In this document: piece after piece, positions 28,104-37,825 of the stretch | How the letters are laid out: each line of letters begins with the position of its first letter | Position numbering within the stretch: position 1 is the first letter of the stretch | Assembly: GCF_015767275.1 (NCBI RefSeq) | Contig: NZ_JADWMY010000001.1 | Coordinates: forward strand, 434,001-498,000 | DNA length: 64,000 bases | Source: Herbaspirillum sp. AP02 | Lineage (GTDB): Bacteria > Pseudomonadota > Gammaproteobacteria > Burkholderiales > Burkholderiaceae_D | Direction of reading: 5' to 3' | Made by a program: the position numbers and the translations under genes | Notes under the pieces: model-generated | What the model saw: the letters and a program-made list of their open reading frames with translations, nothing else | Database searches by the model: none | What the model was told of the DNA's origin: nothing

Positions 28104-28835
28104 TCAGAGCAGGCGTCCGGCCGCAATGGTCAGGGTGCGCTCACAACGCGCGGCGATGCCGTTGTCGTGGGTCACCAGCACCAGGGTAGAACCGCGTTCG
28201 CGATTCAATTCGAACATCAACTGGATGACCGATTCACCGGTGGCCGCATCCAGGCTGCCGGTGGGCTCGTCGGCGAACAGCAGCGGCGGTTCGGTAACGA
28301 AGGCGCGGGCCAGGGCCACGCGCTGCTGCTCGCCCCCGGAGAGGTACTTGGGATAGTGCTTCAGGCGGCTGCCCAGGCCGACCCGGCCCAGCATCTGCTC
28401 GGCCTTGGCGCGGGCCTGGCCGTCGCCACGCAGCTCCAGCGGCAGCATCACGTTTTCCAGGGCGTTCAAGTGCCCGAGCAACTGGAAGGACTGGAACACG
28501 AAGCCCAGCTTGCGCTTGCGCAGCAACGCCCGGCCGTCTTCATCGAGGGCGTAGATGTCTTCGCCATCGAGCCGCACGGAACCTTCGCTGGGGGTATCCA
28601 GTCCAGCCAGCAGGCCCAGCAAGGTGGACTTGCCGGAGCCGGAGGCGCCGACGATGGCCACCGTGGTACCGGCGGCCACGGTAAAATCGATGTCGCTCAA
28701 GATGGTCAAACGCCCACCGGGCGCGGCGACATCGGCAACATGTTTGGATAACTGAAGGACTTCAATGGCTGCAACGACGGCGGATTGTGCGGTATCGGTA
28801 TCAGTATCGGGAAGGGAAGCAGGCATGCAGGGCAA
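28104..28835 (-). CDS. ybbA: YbbA/LolD-type ABC transporter ATPase
   Basis: 243 residues: Walker [10 protein letters not shown], signature LSGGEQQRVALARAF, Walker B LLFADEPTGSLD, and the MacB/LolD-family LGLLAGLDTPSEGSVRLDGEDIYALDEDGRALLR-type segment. Divergent from tesA, the same arrangement as ybbA/tesA in Escherichia coli, which supports YbbA rather than LolD; the usual membrane partner (ybbP) is not next to it here. The start may be the ATG at 28835 or the one at 28826; the latter's CAT shares bases with the tesA ATG at 28825. Confidence 0.85.
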   Translation of the reverse strand: MPCMPASLPDTDTDTAQSAVVAAIEVLQLSKHVADVAAPGGRLTILSDIDFTVAAGTTVAIVGASGSGKSTLLGLLAGLDTPSEGSVRLDGEDIYALDEDGRALLRKRKLGFVFQSFQLLGHLNALENVMLPLELRGDGQARAKAEQMLGRVGLGSRLKHYPKYLSGGEQQRVALARAFVTEPPLLFADEPTGSLDAATGESVIQLMFELNRERGSTLVLVTHDNGIAARCERTLTIAAGRLL

Positions 28836-29502
28836 TCAGGCAAGGGGGTCCGGGAGGGGCGCGGCGCGCACCAGCGTACTGGGCTGGCTGCTGCGGCTAC
28901 TGGCGGGCGTCGCCCTGGTGCTGGCGACGGCGAGCGCTTATTCTGCCCCAAAAAACCTGCTCGTGCTCGGTGACAGCCTGTCGGCCGAATATGGCCTGCA
29001 ACGCAGCACCGGCTGGACCGGGTTGCTGCAGCAACGGCTGCAGCAGGACAAATCGGAACTGCGGGTGGTCAACGCCAGCATCAGCGGCGACACCACCATC
29101 GGCGGGCGCAATCGCCTGCCAGCGCTGATGACGCAACACCAGCCGGAGATCCTGGTCATCGAGCTGGGCGCCAACGACGCCCTGCGTGGCCTGCCGCTCA
29201 AGACCAGCCAGGACAACCTGCAGGCCATGATCGACCTGGCCCGCCAGCAAAAGGCCAAGGTGCTGCTGATCGGCATGCAGATTCCACCCAATTACGGCCC
29301 CGACTACACGCACCGTTTCGCCGCGATGTACCAGGACCTGGCCAAGGCCAACAAGGTGGCGCTGGTGCCATTCTTCTTCGAGGGCATTGCGGCCGACCTG
29401 TCGCTGTTCCAGGCCGACCGCATCCACCCCAACGAACAAGCCCAGCCCAAGCTGCTGGACAATGTCTGGCCGCACCTGAAACCGCTGTTGGGCAAGAAGT
29501 AA
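28825..29502 (+). CDS. tesA: GDSL-type arylesterase/acyl-CoA thioesterase TesA
   Basis: 225 residues. The signal peptide or anchor (about 15-40, SVLGWLLRLLAGVALVLATASAYSA) is followed by the SGNH hydrolase blocks: LVLGDSLSAEYGL with nucleophilic Ser, SISGDTTIGG, ELGANDALRGL, and ADRIHPNEQAQ with the catalytic Asp and His. It acts on acyl-CoA and short esters in the periplasm. The ATG at 28825 has GGGAAG upstream. It is head-to-head with ybbA with overlapping 5' ends. Confidence 0.92.
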   Translation: MQGNQARGSGRGAARTSVLGWLLRLLAGVALVLATASAYSAPKNLLVLGDSLSAEYGLQRSTGWTGLLQQRLQQDKSELRVVNASISGDTTIGGRNRLPALMTQHQPEILVIELGANDALRGLPLKTSQDNLQAMIDLARQQKAKVLLIGMQIPPNYGPDYTHRFAAMYQDLAKANKVALVPFFFEGIAADLSLFQADRIHPNEQAQPKLLDNVWPHLKPLLGKK

Positions 29503-29520
29503 ATCCCCCGCCCTGAAAGC

Positions 29521-29557
29521 CGAAGCCCCTGCCGCCGTCACCGGCGCAGGGGCTTCG
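29521..29557. terminator. Bidirectional terminator between tesA and the amidotransferase gene
   Basis: CGAAGCCCCTGC (29521-29532) pairs with GCAGGGGCTTCG (29546-29557), a perfect 12-base stem, in a convergent gap of 87 bases. Confidence 0.75.
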
Positions 29558-29589
29558 TTCATCCAGCAGAAGAACCGGACAGCTACGCC

Positions 29590-30345
29590 TCAATGGCGCG
29601 CGTACAGGTCCAGGAAGCGTCGCAGCAGCCCGGTCGACTGCGGGGTTGCACTGACCTTCTCGCACAGGGCCTGGGCGTCGATGCCGCAGCCACGGTAGAT
29701 GTCGGTGTAGTAGCGCAGGTGGGCGCGCACGAACTCGGGCGAAAACTCCGGGTGGAACTGGGTCGAGTAGACGTTGTGCTTGTGCTTGATCACATGGTGC
29801 GGGTCCATCGGCGAACGGGCCATGACGATGGCGTCCTTGGGCGGACGCAGCACCGACTGCATGTGCAGCATGTGCGCCGGGAAGGCCTCCGGCAGCACGC
29901 CCAGCAATTCATCCTGACGGCAGCATTCCAGTGTTTCCACGTGCATGGTACCGGCGGCCCGGCCGGCCGGGTTGTAGCCGACTTCACCGCCAAAGGCATG
30001 GGTTAGCAACTGGTGGCCGTAGCAGATACCGAACATCGGCGTATCCAGGTCGGCGGCGTCGCGTATCCATTCGGCGGTGCGTTCGCTCCAGTCTTCCTTG
30101 TCGGTCACCATGGCCGGCGAACCGGTGATGAAGACCGCCCGGTAGGTGCGCGGGCAAGACGGGCGCTGCCCTTCATAGACGGTGACGACTTCGATTTCGC
30201 TGTGGCACAGACCGGCGGCGCAACCGATCTGGTCGGCATAACCACCGTAGTTGGTCTTGAGGGCAGGATTGGCGTCGCCGGTTTGGATGATCAGGACTGG
30301 GGCAGGCATAAAAACGTGGTCGGTATTCAGGGTAAGACATGGCAT
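29590..30345 (-). CDS. Class I glutamine amidotransferase-like protein
   Basis: 251 residues of the stand-alone GATase1 family often labelled GMP synthase-like. The nucleophile elbow is FGICYGHQLLTHAFGG (Cys), and the His-x-Glu is STQFHPEFSPEF. It is a single domain without a synthetase partner, so it may hydrolyse gamma-glutamyl or related amides rather than make GMP. I choose the ATG at 30345 (MPCLTLNTDHVF) because AAGGA lies nine bases upstream; a start at 30309 (MPAPVLIIQTGDAN) fits the family N terminus but has no ribosome-binding site. Confidence 0.85.
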   Translation of the reverse strand: MPCLTLNTDHVFMPAPVLIIQTGDANPALKTNYGGYADQIGCAAGLCHSEIEVVTVYEGQRPSCPRTYRAVFITGSPAMVTDKEDWSERTAEWIRDAADLDTPMFGICYGHQLLTHAFGGEVGYNPAGRAAGTMHVETLECCRQDELLGVLPEAFPAHMLHMQSVLRPPKDAIVMARSPMDPHHVIKHKHNVYSTQFHPEFSPEFVRAHLRYYTDIYRGCGIDAQALCEKVSATPQSTGLLRRFLDLYARH

Positions 30346-30641
30346 CGGAAGCATTCCTTGTGGGAAACACACCGAGCGAAGCCTTCGAACTTCGACTGGA
30401 GGCAGCGACAACTTTACGGCAGCCGTTTATTCCGGAAACGGCGCAAGATTGCATGCGGATGACATGATTTTCACTTCGTCAGCACAATATGTGCATTTTC
30501 TCACTCAGTGAAAAGCCGGCAAAGGCTGACAGAATCTGACAAAGGCTGGCAAAAACCCTACGCACAAGAAAAAGGCCCATCCCCGAACCCGACTCTCTCG
30601 TACATCCCGCTTGCAGGCTGCACCAGTGTCCATGATGAAAC
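30346..30641. other. Upstream region of the amidotransferase gene
   Basis: No gene is visible in about 300 bases. CAAAGGCTG occurs twice near 30523 and 30540 within GGCAAAGGCTGACAG and TGACAAAGGCTGGC, and TGACA-like half sites surround them; this may be an operator but cannot be assigned. Confidence 0.3.
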
Positions 30642-30667
30642 AAAAAAGGCCGCTGGAAAAGCGGCCT
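30642..30667 (-). terminator. Rho-independent terminator of ppiD
   Basis: AGGCCGCT (30647-30654), loop GGAAA, AGCGGCCT (30660-30667); on the minus strand the stem is followed by six T. It lies about 125 bases after the ppiD stop; the DNA between shows no gene. Confidence 0.8.
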
Positions 30668-30792
30668 CGATAAATATTTTAGTAAATTGTGGCAGACATG
30701 CCGACAACTCCCCGTAACAGGGCGGGACTGCGCTCCGATTCACGATCCCGGTGCGCGCTTGCCCCGCCAGGGGTCAGGCTGGATGAGCGGGA

Positions 30793-32712
30793 TTACTTTG
30801 CAGCGTCATCCGCGCTGACCGCAGCGGCACCCTTGAGCAGTTTGGTCTTGGCCTTTTCGCGCAGATAGTCCAGGTAAGCCAGGGCTTCCTGTTGCGACAA
30901 GGCGGCCGCGATCTGTTCCTGCTCGGCCTTGCGGCGGGCGGTGTCGACCGTCTTGGGCTGTTCCACCTTGGTGACGCGGTAGATCTGGTAGCCCAGGCCC
31001 TGGGTTTCAGCGCCGACGTAGGCCGGCAGCTTGGCGGTATCGGCCTTCATGACGGCATTGAAGGCTTCCTGGGTCCAGCCGTCGGACTTCACGCGTGAAA
31101 CCACCTTGGCATCGCTGAAACCGCTGGCGTCATCCTTGGCCTGCAGCTGTACCAGGCGTTCCTGCCCGGCCTTGACGGCCAATGCCTGCTCCTCCTGCTG
31201 CAGCACGGCCTTCTGCACATCGGCCTTGACCTCCTCGAAGGGACGCTTGGCGACCGGCTTGTAGCCGGTCATGCGGCCAGCCACCAGGGTGTTGGGGGCA
31301 GTCTGCACAGCTTCGGTATTGTGCTTGGCCTTGATCACGTCGTCGGTAAACAGCGCCGTCAGGAACTTGGCATTGTTGTATGGCAGCGGGCCAGCGGCCG
31401 GGTTGGGGATGCGGGTCACGCCGGTGGCGGTCTGGATCTTCAGCTTGAGCTTGTCGGAGACGGCCTTGAGGCTGTCACCATTTTCATAGACCAGGTTGTT
31501 GAACTGGTCGGCCATTTCCGAATACTTCTTGGCGGCGATCTGCTTCTTGATCTCGGCGCCGATCTCGGCCTTGACCGATTCCAGCGGCTTGACGGCGGCC
31601 GGCTTGATGCCGGTCACTTCGATCACGTGATAGCCGAAGTCGGATTCCACCGGATCGCTGATCTCGCCCTGCTTGAGGCTGAAGGCGGCATCTTCGAAGG
31701 GTTTGACCATGGCGCCCTTGGCAAAGTAGCCCAGGTCGCCACCGTTTTCAGCCGAACCGGGGTCCTGCGAATTGGCCTTGGCCAGCTTGGCGAAGTCGCC
31801 CGGATTCTTGCGCAGTTGCGCCACCAGACCGTCGGCCTTGGCCTTGGCGGCAGCCTTCTCGGCTGCCGGGGCATCCTTCTTGACGGTGATCAGGATGTGG
31901 CTGGCGCGACGCTGTTCTTCGGTGGCGTACTGCTTCTGGTTCTGCTCGTAGTAGGCCTTGATGTCGTCGTCGGTGACGGCAGCCTGGGCGGCCACGGCGG
32001 CGGCGTCCAGCACCACGTATTCGATGTCGGCCTGCTCCGGGGTCTCGAAGCGGGCGCCGTTCTTGTCGTAATAGGCCTTGAGCATGTCGTCGCTTACCTT
32101 GACCTGGGCGGCATAGCTGTCCGGCTTGAAGTTGAGCATCTGCACCGTGCGTTCCTGATCGTTCAGGTTCGACAGGTTCTCGGCCACGCTACGGGGGGCG
32201 AAGGCGGTGCTCTGGATCGCGGCATTCAACTGCTGCACAGCCATTTCACGGCGCAGACTGGCTTCATAGGACTTGGGGTTCATGCCCTGGGCTGCCAGCA
32301 GCACGCGGTACTGTTCATTGTCGAAGCTGCCGTCCGGCTTGGTCAGGCCAGGGATCTGCAGGATGCTCTGCTGCAGCACCTGGTCCGGCACCACCAGCTT
32401 GTTGGCCACCACTTCGGCACCCAGGGCGCGCTGGGCGATCAGGTTGTCCAGGATGGCGCGACGCGCCTGCGGGCTATCGAAGATCTTGCTATCGAACTGG
32501 TTGCCATACACCTGGCGCATGCGCTCCAGCTGCTGGCGGTGCGCAGCGTCCCATTCTTCCTTGGTGATGGTCTGGCCGGCCACCTTGGCCACGCCGCTGT
32601 CGTCGGTCAGGCGGCTATAGCCCTCCAGGCCGAAGAAGGCGAACGACGGGAAGATGAACAGCAGCAGCAGGAACTGCATCAGGCGCTGGTGAGTACGAAT
32701 GAAATCAAACAT
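30793..32712 (-). CDS. ppiD: Membrane-anchored periplasmic chaperone/isomerase PpiD
   Basis: 639 residues. A short cytoplasmic N terminus ([14 protein letters not shown]), one membrane helix (about 12-32), a SurA-N-like chaperone part (35-235), a parvulin domain (about 265-360; [64 protein letters not shown]) and a second, degenerate C-terminal part. It assists proteins leaving the Sec translocon. The ATG at 32712 fits the family N terminus; an upstream frame to 32742 adds ten residues without support. Second parvulin-type enzyme in the window. Confidence 0.95.
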   Translation of the reverse strand: MFDFIRTHQRLMQFLLLLFIFPSFAFFGLEGYSRLTDDSGVAKVAGQTITKEEWDAAHRQQLERMRQVYGNQFDSKIFDSPQARRAILDNLIAQRALGAEVVANKLVVPDQVLQQSILQIPGLTKPDGSFDNEQYRVLLAAQGMNPKSYEASLRREMAVQQLNAAIQSTAFAPRSVAENLSNLNDQERTVQMLNFKPDSYAAQVKVSDDMLKAYYDKNGARFETPEQADIEYVVLDAAAVAAQAAVTDDDIKAYYEQNQKQYATEEQRRASHILITVKKDAPAAEKAAAKAKADGLVAQLRKNPGDFAKLAKANSQDPGSAENGGDLGYFAKGAMVKPFEDAAFSLKQGEISDPVESDFGYHVIEVTGIKPAAVKPLESVKAEIGAEIKKQIAAKKYSEMADQFNNLVYENGDSLKAVSDKLKLKIQTATGVTRIPNPAAGPLPYNNAKFLTALFTDDVIKAKHNTEAVQTAPNTLVAGRMTGYKPVAKRPFEEVKADVQKAVLQQEEQALAVKAGQERLVQLQAKDDASGFSDAKVVSRVKSDGWTQEAFNAVMKADTAKLPAYVGAETQGLGYQIYRVTKVEQPKTVDTARRKAEQEQIAAALSQQEALAYLDYLREKAKTKLLKGAAAVSADDAAK

Positions 32713-32784
32713 GAATAGCCAATCAATAAACGATCTGGTCAATGAAGGTCAGCGAGGACTGCCGCTGCAACGTCCGCAGATAAT

Positions 32785-32808
32785 AAAAAAGGCGAACTCG
32801 CGTTCGCC
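32785..32808 (-). terminator. Rho-independent terminator of the TonB-C-like lipoprotein gene
   Basis: GGCGAAC (32791-32797), loop TCGC, GTTCGCC (32802-32808), followed on the minus strand by six T. It lies 112 bases after the lipoprotein stop and 73 bases before ppiD, so ppiD has its own promoter. Confidence 0.75.
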
Positions 32809-32919
32809 CTGATCCGGCGCAGGCCTTCAGGCCCGGGACGCACAACGCACACCGTCGTGCTCGCGCGACATTATACACATGCCAATGCCCTGAGGCATCT
32901 TTGCCCCCTGGTGGCCCCG

Positions 32920-33462
32920 CTAGCGGTCCATCTGGGCCAGGGCCACGCTGCGCAGCTGGAAACGACCGTCATTGTTGAACAGCCAGCTTTCCGAAAGTTC
33001 GATGCGGCCCTGCTTCAACAGCGCCGGTGGCGGCTTGGGAAAGGGGGCGGCCGTCTTCAGGCTGCCCAGGGCGCTGGCTTCGGCGTGCTTGTCGCGGTTG
33101 CTGCGCAGGATTTCACTTTTGAGCAGATTGCCATCGCCGTCGACGATGTACTTGATCACGATCACCGAGCGCAGCAAGGCCTGCGGCCTTTCCACGTAGA
33201 CACTGGTGAAATTGACCTGCGAAATGCGCTTGGCCAGGTCCACCTTGTAGCCATCCACCGTCGTGGCTATCGAGGTGCCATCCTCGGTGGTCTTCTTTTG
33301 CTCGATCAGGGTACGCGCCAGCTCGTCGCGGGTTTCCTGGGTACTTTCCGGTGCCGAGCAGGCCGCCAGCATGGCCGCCACGCCCAAGCCCGACATGGCC
33401 AGCCGGCGGGCAAGCCGGCGGGGCGACCGCCACGGTCGCGGGGGCTTGATGCTTGTATTCAT
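32920..33462 (-). CDS. Lipoprotein with TonB C-terminal-like domain
   Basis: 180 residues. A basic N terminus with Arg-rich stretches leads to a hydrophobic segment and the lipobox AMLAAC, so it is probably a lipoprotein. The mature part carries RSVIVIKYIVDGDGNLLKSEILRSNRDKHAEASALGSLKTAAPFPKPPPALL, which resembles the C-terminal domain of TonB-family proteins, but there is no TonB membrane helix or Pro-rich arm of usual length. It could contact an outer-membrane protein. AGGAGA lies six bases before the ATG at 33462. Function unknown. Confidence 0.75.
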   Translation of the reverse strand: MNTSIKPPRPWRSPRRLARRLAMSGLGVAAMLAACSAPESTQETRDELARTLIEQKKTTEDGTSIATTVDGYKVDLAKRISQVNFTSVYVERPQALLRSVIVIKYIVDGDGNLLKSEILRSNRDKHAEASALGSLKTAAPFPKPPPALLKQGRIELSESWLFNNDGRFQLRSVALAQMDR

Positions 33463-33752
33463 TCTGGTCTCCTGAGCACATATGAACGATCTTGCTTCAC
33501 GCAAAGCCTATCGTCAATGAAGGATTGGACAGCAAAACACCTGCCCGATTCCCTGCCGGCGAGAGCCCGGGTCGCCATCCATAGCTTGAACCTATAGCAG
33601 GGATTCCGGCCCGTTATCACAGCAGGGGGTGTCATCCAGCAGTCATATTTTCACCGTACCATCCGCATGCTTTCCACCCCCGGCCACGCCCCGCAAATCC
33701 GCACGGGCGCTGTGTTTGGGCAACACCGCGAGCTAGCGAGACCACTTCCGAG

Positions 33753-34880
33753 ATGATCCAGAATTCTTCCTCCGCCGCGCTTGCGCTGCCGCCCTGCCAG
33801 GACCCGCAGCAGGATAGCGACCGTGACACCGGCTTCCTGGCCGTGCACAACATCGAAAAGCGCTTCGGCGCCTTCACCGCGCTGGATCGGGTCTCGCTGG
33901 AAGTGCGCCGGGGCGAAATGGTCTGCCTGCTGGGGCCGTCAGGTTGCGGCAAGACCACCTTGCTGCGCACCATCGCCGGTCTGGAACGCCAGGATGCCGG
34001 CCAGCTCCATGCCGGCGGACGCGATATCTCGCACTTGCCGCCACAAGCCCGCGACTACGGCATCCTGTTCCAGTCCTATGCCTTGTTTCCCAACCTGACC
34101 GTAGCCGATAACGTCGCCTATGGCCTCACCGGCATGAAGCGCGAAGCACGCCAGGAACGGGTTGCGGCCATGCTGGACATGGTCGGACTGGCCGGCAGCC
34201 AGGCCAAGTATCCCGGCCAGTTGTCCGGCGGCCAGCAGCAACGGGTGGCGCTGGCGCGTGCACTGGCGCCGTCGCCGTCGCTGCTGCTGCTGGACGAGCC
34301 GCTGTCGGCCCTGGATGCCCAGGTGCGAGAACACCTGCAACTGGAAATCCGTCGTCTGCAAAAGCAGTTCGGCATTACCACCTTGATGGTCACCCACGAC
34401 CAGGAAGAAGCCATGGTCATGGCCGACCGCATCGCCGTCATGCAACACGGCCGCATCGAGCAGTTCGGCACGCCCGCCGAGATCTACCGGCGCCCGGCCA
34501 CGCCCTTCGTGGCGGACTTCATCGGCCATGCCAACTGGCTGCCCTTCACCCGCATCTCGGGTTCTCAGGTCGCGGTGGGCGGGCTGCGCCTGGAAATCCA
34601 GGCCGAGGAAGCGGAACTGCCCAGCGGCCGCCTGTTCTGCCGCCCGGAATCGGTCGAACTGTTCGCCACCGACGCCACCGCCAACCGGTTCCAGGCACGG
34701 GTGACCGACCGCATCTACCTGGGCAACCGCTACCGCCTGGCATTGACCGCCGATGCACTGCCGGGCCAGACCCTGCTGGCCGATGTCAGCGGTCAGGCCC
34801 ATGAGCGTCTGGCCGCCCTGCCCGTCAATGACGCCCTGTGGGTGGCCCTGCCGCGTCAGGCCCTGCACGTGTTTGCCTGA
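33753..34880 (+). CDS. 2-aminoethylphosphonate-type ABC importer ATPase (PhnT-like)
   Basis: 375 residues: Walker A GPSGCGKTT, Q loop FQSYALFPNLTVADNVAYGL, signature [39 protein letters not shown], then a TOBE domain (about 285-375, GRLFCRPESVELFA). It belongs to the spermidine/iron/phosphonate (PotA/FbpC-like) group. The next genes, a double-length permease and a binding protein of the AEP type, identify the system. First gene of the operon; the 290-base upstream gap shows no further gene or clear promoter. Confidence 0.88.
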   Translation: MIQNSSSAALALPPCQDPQQDSDRDTGFLAVHNIEKRFGAFTALDRVSLEVRRGEMVCLLGPSGCGKTTLLRTIAGLERQDAGQLHAGGRDISHLPPQARDYGILFQSYALFPNLTVADNVAYGLTGMKREARQERVAAMLDMVGLAGSQAKYPGQLSGGQQQRVALARALAPSPSLLLLDEPLSALDAQVREHLQLEIRRLQKQFGITTLMVTHDQEEAMVMADRIAVMQHGRIEQFGTPAEIYRRPATPFVADFIGHANWLPFTRISGSQVAVGGLRLEIQAEEAELPSGRLFCRPESVELFATDATANRFQARVTDRIYLGNRYRLALTADALPGQTLLADVSGQAHERLAALPVNDALWVALPRQALHVFA

Positions 34881-34887
34881 ATCTCCG

Positions 34888-36642
34888 ATGAGCATGCCCT
34901 CCTCCCTTTCCTCGTCCACCATGACGATCGAACCATCTGCCCAACCCGTGCAGCCCGCCCAGGCCCTGCCCATGAGCACGGCCGATCGCAGCCAGGGCCT
35001 GCTGGCCGGACTGAAGTGGCTGTTGCTGGCCGTGCTGCTGATCGGCCTGGGCGGACCGCTGGTGTTCATCCTGATGCAGGCCGTGCTGCAGCCCGATGGC
35101 ACATGGGCCGGCGCCGGGCCGCTGATGGCGCTGTTTTCCAACATCAATTTCCTGCCCCTGCTGGGCCGCAGCCTGTGGGTCGCGGCCATGACCGCCGTGG
35201 TCACGGTGCCGCTGGCCTATGTCTTTGCCTACGCCTTGCAGCGTACCTGCATCCCCTTCAAGGGCCTGTGGCGCGGGATCGGCCTGTTGCCGCTGCTGGC
35301 GCCGTCGCTGCTGCCGGGCATCGCGCTGATCTACCTGTTCGGCAATCAGGGGCTGTTCAAGGAATGGATGGACGGCAGCATCTATGGCTTCTGGGGCATC
35401 TTGCTGGGTGAAGTGTTCTACACCTTCCCGCACGCCATGATGATTCTCCTGTCCGCCTTGTCGCAGGCCGACGGACGCCTCTACGACGCCGCCCATGCCA
35501 TGGGGGCCTCGCGCTGGCGCATCTTCCGCACGGTGACCCTGCCGGCCACGCGCTATGGCATCTTCGGCGCGCTGTGCCTGGTCTTTACCCTCACCATCAC
35601 CGACTTCGGCGTGCCCAAGATCACCGGCGGCGCCTATAGCGTACTGGCCGTGGAAGCGTACAAGGCGGTGGTCGGCCAGCAGCAGTTCGGACGTGGCGCG
35701 CTGATCGGCTTGCTGCTGCTGGTGCCGGCGCTGCTGACCTTCGCCGTGGATGGCTGGCTGCAGCGCCGCCAGCGGGCCAACATGAGCAGCCGCTCCGAGG
35801 TCTATGTGCCGCGCCCCGACTGGCATCGCGATGGCGTGAACCTGCTGGCCGTGGCCTTGATCGCGACCGCCATCCTGCTCATGATCGTGGTGGCCATGGC
35901 TGCCTCGCTGGTCAAGCTGTGGCCCTACAACCTGCAACTGACGCTGCAACACTACGACTTCGACAACATGGACGGCGGCGGCTGGCTGGCCTATTTCAAC
36001 AGCCTGAAACTGGCCTGCGGCACCAGCGTGGTCGGCACCGTGGTGATCTTCAGCGGCGCCTGGCTGATGGAAAAGACCCGTGGCCAGGCCTGGCTGTCGC
36101 CACTGCTGCGCATGCTGTGCTTCCTGCCGATGGCGGTACCGGGGCTGGTGCTGGGCCTGGGCAGCCTGCTGTTCTTCAATCACCCGGCCAATCCCTTCAA
36201 TTTCCTGTATGGGACGATGAGCTTGCTGGTGCTCTGCTCCATCGTGCACTTCTACACCACGGCCCACCTCACGGCCGTCACCGCGCTCAAGCAGCTCGAT
36301 CCGGAATTCGAGGCGGCATCGCTGTCGCTGAAGGTGCCTTTGCTCAAGACCTTCCTGCGCGTGACCGTGCCGCTGTGCCTGCCGCAGATGCTGGAAATCT
36401 TCCGCTACCTGTTCGTTTCCTCGATGACCACGGTGTCGGCGGTGATCTTCCTGTACCGCCCGGACACCGTGCTGGCCTCGGTAGCGGTACTGAACATGGA
36501 CGACGCCGGTGATGTCGGCCCGGCTGCCGCCATGTCCACCCTGATCCTGCTCACCTCGGCCGCCGCCGCGCTGCTGATGCATCTGGCCGGCAGCCGCTGG
36601 CTGGCGCGAGCCCAGGCCTGGCGCCGTGGGCGCGCCCGCTGA
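34888..36642 (+). CDS. AEP-type ABC importer permease, two permease halves fused
   Basis: 584 residues with two BPD-type permease domains in tandem (about 55-300 and 325-575), each with six helices and an EAA loop: DAAHAMGASRWRIFRTVTLPA and EAASLSLKVPLLKTFLRVTVPL. This fused form is characteristic of the putative 2-aminoethylphosphonate permease family and of FbpB-like iron permeases. I start at the ATG at 34888, seven bases after the ATPase stop; internal ATGs at 34921 and 34972 are possible, as none has a good ribosome-binding site. Confidence 0.87.
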   Translation: MSMPSSLSSSTMTIEPSAQPVQPAQALPMSTADRSQGLLAGLKWLLLAVLLIGLGGPLVFILMQAVLQPDGTWAGAGPLMALFSNINFLPLLGRSLWVAAMTAVVTVPLAYVFAYALQRTCIPFKGLWRGIGLLPLLAPSLLPGIALIYLFGNQGLFKEWMDGSIYGFWGILLGEVFYTFPHAMMILLSALSQADGRLYDAAHAMGASRWRIFRTVTLPATRYGIFGALCLVFTLTITDFGVPKITGGAYSVLAVEAYKAVVGQQQFGRGALIGLLLLVPALLTFAVDGWLQRRQRANMSSRSEVYVPRPDWHRDGVNLLAVALIATAILLMIVVAMAASLVKLWPYNLQLTLQHYDFDNMDGGGWLAYFNSLKLACGTSVVGTVVIFSGAWLMEKTRGQAWLSPLLRMLCFLPMAVPGLVLGLGSLLFFNHPANPFNFLYGTMSLLVLCSIVHFYTTAHLTAVTALKQLDPEFEAASLSLKVPLLKTFLRVTVPLCLPQMLEIFRYLFVSSMTTVSAVIFLYRPDTVLASVAVLNMDDAGDVGPAAAMSTLILLTSAAAALLMHLAGSRWLARAQAWRRGRAR

Positions 36643-36663
36643 CACAAGTTCTTAGCCTGGCCG

Positions 36664-36693
36664 TTTTTTACCCTCGCACTTTTTTACCCTCGC
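36664..36693 (+). repeat. 14-base direct repeat upstream of the binding-protein gene
   Basis: TTTTTTACCCTCGC occurs at 36664-36677 and 36680-36693, period 16, within the 97-base gap before the binding-protein gene. It may be a regulatory site or a simple local duplication. Confidence 0.6.
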
Positions 36694-36739
36694 GTTTCCG
36701 ACGCTTTTTCAACCCAGCCATTCACAGACGAAGGCCATC

Positions 36740-37774
36740 ATGAAAAAAACCAAGCTGTTTTCCCTGCTCGCATCGGTGATCGGCGCCGGCATGCTGTTGG
36801 CGGCACCGGCCGTGCACGCGGCCACCACGCTGACCGTCTACACCGCCCTCGAAGCCGACCAGATCAAGGCCTATCAGGCCGCCTTCCAGAAGGCCAATCC
36901 GGACATCGAAATCAAATGGGTGCGCGACTCCACCGGCATCGTCACCGCCAAGCTGCTGGCCGAGAAGGCCAATCCGCAAGCGGACGTGATCTGGGGCCTG
37001 GCCGCCACCAGCCTGGCCCTGCTGGACAAGGAAGGCATGCTGACACCGTACGCTCCGCAAGGCCTGTCGGCCATCGACGGCAAGTACCGCAGCGCCGCCA
37101 ATCCGCCGGCCTGGGTCGGCATGGACGTGTGGGCCTCGGCCATCTGCTTCAACACCGTGGAAGCGCAAAAGCAGGGCCTGCCCAAGCCGACTTCCTGGGC
37201 CGACCTGACCAAGCCGGTCTATGCCGGCAAGATCGTCATGCCCAACCCGGCTTCCTCCGGCACCGGCTACCTGGACGTCTCGGCCTGGCTGCAGATGATG
37301 GGTGAAGACAAGGGCTGGGCCTACATGGACGCCCTGCACAAGAACATCGGCCAGTACACCCACTCCGGCTCCAAGCCCTGCAAGCAGGCGGCCACCGGTG
37401 AATTCCCGATCGGCATCGCCTTCGAATACCGCGCCGTGAAGACCAAGAAGGAAGGCGCCCCTATCGACGTCATCCTGCCGGCCGAAGGCCTGGGCTGGGA
37501 CATCGAAGCCACCGCCATCGTCAAGGGCAGCAAGCACCTGGAAGCGGCCAAGAAGCTGGCCGATTTCTCCGCCAGCAAGGACGCCATGGCCCTCTATGAA
37601 AAGAACTTCGCCGTGGTCGCCATCCCGGGTGTGGCCAAGCCGGACGAACTGCTGCCGGCCGATTACGAAAAGCGCCTGATCAAGAACGACTTCACCTGGG
37701 CCAGCACCAACCGTGATCGCATCCTGACGGAGTGGAGCAAGCGCTACGAAAGCAAGTCGGAAAAGAAGCAATAA
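36740..37774 (+). CDS. AEP-type ABC importer periplasmic binding protein (PhnS-like)
   Basis: 344 residues. The signal peptide MKKTKLFSLLASVIGAGMLLAAPAVHA precedes a class II (spermidine/iron/phosphonate type) binding protein: LTVYTALEADQIKAYQAAFQKANPDIEIKWVRDSTGIVTAKLLAEK, MPNPASSGTGYLDVSAWLQMMGEDKGWAYMD, and SGSKPCKQAATGEFPIGIAFEYRAVKTKKEGAPIDVILPAEGLGWDIEA. Fe-binding relatives share the fold, so ferric iron remains an alternative; the genetic link to the FAD oxidoreductase of the phosphonate-associated family favours 2-aminoethylphosphonate. GAAGG precedes the ATG. Confidence 0.87.
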   Translation: MKKTKLFSLLASVIGAGMLLAAPAVHAATTLTVYTALEADQIKAYQAAFQKANPDIEIKWVRDSTGIVTAKLLAEKANPQADVIWGLAATSLALLDKEGMLTPYAPQGLSAIDGKYRSAANPPAWVGMDVWASAICFNTVEAQKQGLPKPTSWADLTKPVYAGKIVMPNPASSGTGYLDVSAWLQMMGEDKGWAYMDALHKNIGQYTHSGSKPCKQAATGEFPIGIAFEYRAVKTKKEGAPIDVILPAEGLGWDIEATAIVKGSKHLEAAKKLADFSASKDAMALYEKNFAVVAIPGVAKPDELLPADYEKRLIKNDFTWASTNRDRILTEWSKRYESKSEKKQ

Positions 37775-37825
37775 GCACGCTGCAACAAGAACGCTGCAAG
37801 AAGGCCTCAAGCCTCAGCCCATCAG

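Noticed and set aside
30668-30792. Possible tRNA or small RNA between the ppiD terminator and stop
   Set aside because: No cloverleaf with TTC arm and anticodon can be drawn on either strand.
34825-36645. 606-codon open frame opposite the fused permease
   Set aside because: His/Gln/Arg-rich shadow of the permease codons.
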